A stretch of DNA of 64,000 nt from Talpa occidentalis (Eukaryota; Chordata; Mammalia; Eulipotyphla; Talpidae). The translations under genes were made by a program, and so were the position numbers. Positions 61,880 through 64,000 of this stretch are shown piece after piece. The stretch's first letter is position 1, and the number at the start of each line of letters is the position of its first letter. The notes under the pieces were generated by a model. That model ran no database searches, had not been told where the DNA came from, and worked only from the letters and a program-made list of their open reading frames with translations. Where the stretch lies: assembly GCF_014898055.3 (NCBI RefSeq), contig NW_023601322.1:6281312-6345311 (forward strand), given 5' to 3'.

Positions 61880-62150
61880 CTATGGTGAAATTCTCAGTAC
61901 ACTATTTGCAACGTTTCTATAAATCTAAAATTAAGACAAAAGACATTATTAAAATCATGGGCACAGAAAATAAATTGATGGTGACCAGACTCCTCTGGGT
62001 TGTAGGAGGGTTGGGGTTGGGGGGAGAAACAGAGAATCAAGAGGTACAAAATTCTACCATCAAAATAAGTCGGGGAGAGGTAATGTCAGCATGGGGACTA
62101 TACTCAGTTACACAATATTCCAAGTTTGAGAGTCCTCAGAAAGGATGATG
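61880..62150 (+). mobile_element. Possible L1 3' UTR-like fragments
   Basis: TTTCTATAAATCTAAAATTAAGACAAAAGAC resembles an L1 3' terminus, and AAATTGATGGTGACCAGACTCC...GGGTTGGGGTTGGGGGG resembles an L1 3' UTR G-rich block. Weak. Confidence 0.35.
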
Positions 62151-63389
62151 AATAGACTTACTTTGATTATCATTTCAAACGCATATAATGTGGAATCATT
62201 ATGTAGGACATTTGAAATGAAAATAATGTTGTATTTCAATTATAGTTCAATGTAAAAAGGATTATAAATGTGAGAAAAACACAACTAAGAGCCTACATTT
62301 CCACACTTTAAGTACTAAAACATCTGGGAATGATGCCCATTTTCTATTGAATCTGGAATTATGTGGCTGAACAAAATTAAATGATGATATTCAAAGGTTA
62401 GTACTTAAATTCCATATTGTACAATGCAACACTAGACATAAGAACTAAGATTGGTTGGCTTTCCATTACAAGTCAGAGAAGTTTAAAAAAAAAAAGGTTT
62501 TGCTATAATAATGAACTTTTTTTTTTCAATTTTGAATGTAAAATCATTACCAAAAAAAAATCTAACATACTTGTATTACTGTCCATAGTATTTTCATGCA
62601 TGTCCAGTGATTGATAAGATACTTCTATATTGTCTTCCTTGCTTCTAATACAGAACTCCCAAAACTTAGAATTCCCTAAGAGGAGAGTGCTAAAGGTAAG
62701 TTTTGTTCTGCTAATGAGGTGACTTTAGACCCCAGCTGAAGAAGGGTCCTCTTGACAAGAGAACAAACCAGATTGGCTTCCAGGCCCATCCTAACCCTAG
62801 TTTAAAGGAGTGGAGTGGGGCTGGAGGTTGATAATTCATGAATGTCCATGGGTTTGGTCACCCTTACCCTTGTACAGAAGACTCCATGAAACCTCAAAGG
62901 GGGATTCTGAAACTTCTGGTGGATGAACTAGCGGAGATCTGCAGAGTAGCATTCGCTGAGAGAACAAGGAAGCTCAGCACCTTCTCCACATATTTTTCCC
63001 TGAGTTACCACCTTTCATAATTAATCACTGATGTAGTGAGTAGAATGTTTCTGAGTTCCATGAGCTGCTTTAGCAATTTAAACTGACCCAAGGCAGGGGT
63101 GGGGAGAATCCTTGGAACCTCCAATCTGTAGTACATCGGTGAACTCCAATCTGTAGTACATCGGTGAACCCAGGTTCACAGTCAGGTGAACCTAGGCTTG
63201 CCACTGAAGTGTGTGTAAGTGTGGAGGGGAGTCATCTTGTAGCACAGAGCCCTTAAACTCTGGCATCTGATGCTCTCTCCAGATGTTGCCTTTCATGGAG
63301 ATGTATTTTATAACAACTTGATGATAGCTAATGGGGCACCCAAAGTTGGTGAATGTCTTCTAGTAAAAAGTCACAGCAAGAAGTATTAG
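62151..63389. other. Unique interval
   Basis: Nothing recognised except a 25-bp tandem duplication at 63119-63168. Confidence 0.45.
63119..63168. repeat. 25-bp perfect tandem duplication
   Basis: CTCCAATCTGTAGTACATCG... occurs twice head to tail, 63119-63143 and 63144-63168. Confidence 0.95.
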
Positions 63390-63684
63390 AATTGTTTTGA
63401 TAAAGGGCCTCCCTGGTGGCACAAGGGATTAAGATGCAACCTATGGAGCTATCCACAGCCACTGCAGCATGAGTTCAATTCCCAGCCAGGGAGCTACACA
63501 CATGGTGCAGCAGATCTCTCCTGACTCACCCACTGCTCCCCTCAGCAGTGTAGTTCAATCAATTTGCCTGTTCTGTTCCCCACTCTGTCTCTGGTGAATC
63601 CTCTCACCGCCCCCCCACCTCTGGCCTGTACCCCAATTCTTGTATGCATAAATAAATCTTTAGGGCAAAAATTGTTTTGATAAA
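63390..63684 (+). mobile_element. Older-subfamily tRNA SINE with target-site duplication
   Basis: Body 63405-63669 (GGGCCTCCCTGGTGGCACAAGGG) between exact 15-bp copies of AATTGTTTTGATAAA (63390-63404 and 63670-63684). The tail is GCATAAATAAATCTTT with almost no poly-A after it. Confidence 0.93.
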
Positions 63685-64000
63685 GAAGAGAGAGATCATT
63701 CCTGAGAAGGTCAGAGGTACTGAAAACAAGAGCAATGTCTACCACGTTGTTAGAGAAGAAAAGGAAGAAAGAATGATTGGGGTGTAAATAATTTTGGTGC
63801 AAAAAATTGGAGATTTTATTCCAATAATTTTTTCTCACAATAAATCAAGAAATAAGATCATTACTGAGAAACAGCTATATATTTAGGAGATTAGCATCTT
63901 GGGATAGTAAAGCTATGCAAAAGTAACCTCATGTTATTTAGAAAATATTTTTTTTTTTAGCCTAATAAAATGGCCATACTTAGAAAAACAGATAATTCTC

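Noticed and set aside
1..64000. A novel multi-gene biological system
   Set aside because: No intact gene was found; all structure is explained by transposons, simple repeats and possible regulatory DNA.

Overview
This window is mammalian nuclear DNA: AT-rich, CpG-poor, and dominated by interspersed repeats. I find no intact protein-coding gene, rRNA, functional tRNA gene or CRISPR array. The longer open frames either lie inside GC-rich SINE copies, read through L1 ORF2 remnants, or look like chance frames in AT-rich DNA. The window therefore reads as a gene desert or the inside of a very large intron.

The lineage marker is a tRNA-derived SINE family present in about 15 copies. It has a head with pol III A and B boxes, a family-specific body, and a tail carrying AATAAA followed by TCTTT, the layout known as a T+ SINE. 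The head resembles Laurasiatherian tRNA SINEs, such as the cetartiodactyl CHR type and the Rhin type of horseshoe and leaf-nosed bats. I infer a laurasiatherian mammal, perhaps a rhinolophoid bat. The species cannot be fixed without a repeat library. Two subfamilies coexist: a CpG-rich younger one (3643, 4518, 6055, 28309, 44151) and an older, more diverged one (211, 6344, 6744, 39187, 47264, 59518, 63405).

Layout. 0-2.5 kb holds a decayed sense L1 ORF2 hit by a SINE. 3.6-7.0 kb is a SINE-rich block with three same-strand copies in a row. 7-19 kb is mostly non-repetitive AT-rich DNA with short ancient repeats, one palindrome, a candidate conserved non-coding block (16.2-16.8 kb) and a coding-like relic near 18.4-18.8 kb. 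20-21.5 kb is an old L1 3' end. 22-30 kb is largely unique DNA with microsatellites and one young SINE. 31-32.5 kb has a candidate solo LTR and a separate 607-bp element bounded by 14-bp inverted repeats. 32.5-39 kb is unique DNA with MIR fragments and a CTCF-like site. 40.1-40.9 kb is a relatively young L1 with a 5' inversion. 41.9-42.6 kb is the best candidate for a conserved enhancer-like element. 44-45.5 kb stacks a SINE, an antisense L1 and a Tigger relic. 47-64 kb alternates unique DNA, L1 fragments and SINEs.

There is no operon or pathway logic: the active history is retrotransposition (L1 supplying machinery, the SINE using it) superimposed on possible regulatory non-coding DNA. I did not find a new biological system. 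The most useful leads are the inverted-repeat element at 31876-32482, the candidate conserved blocks, and the coding-like relic at 18.4-18.8 kb.
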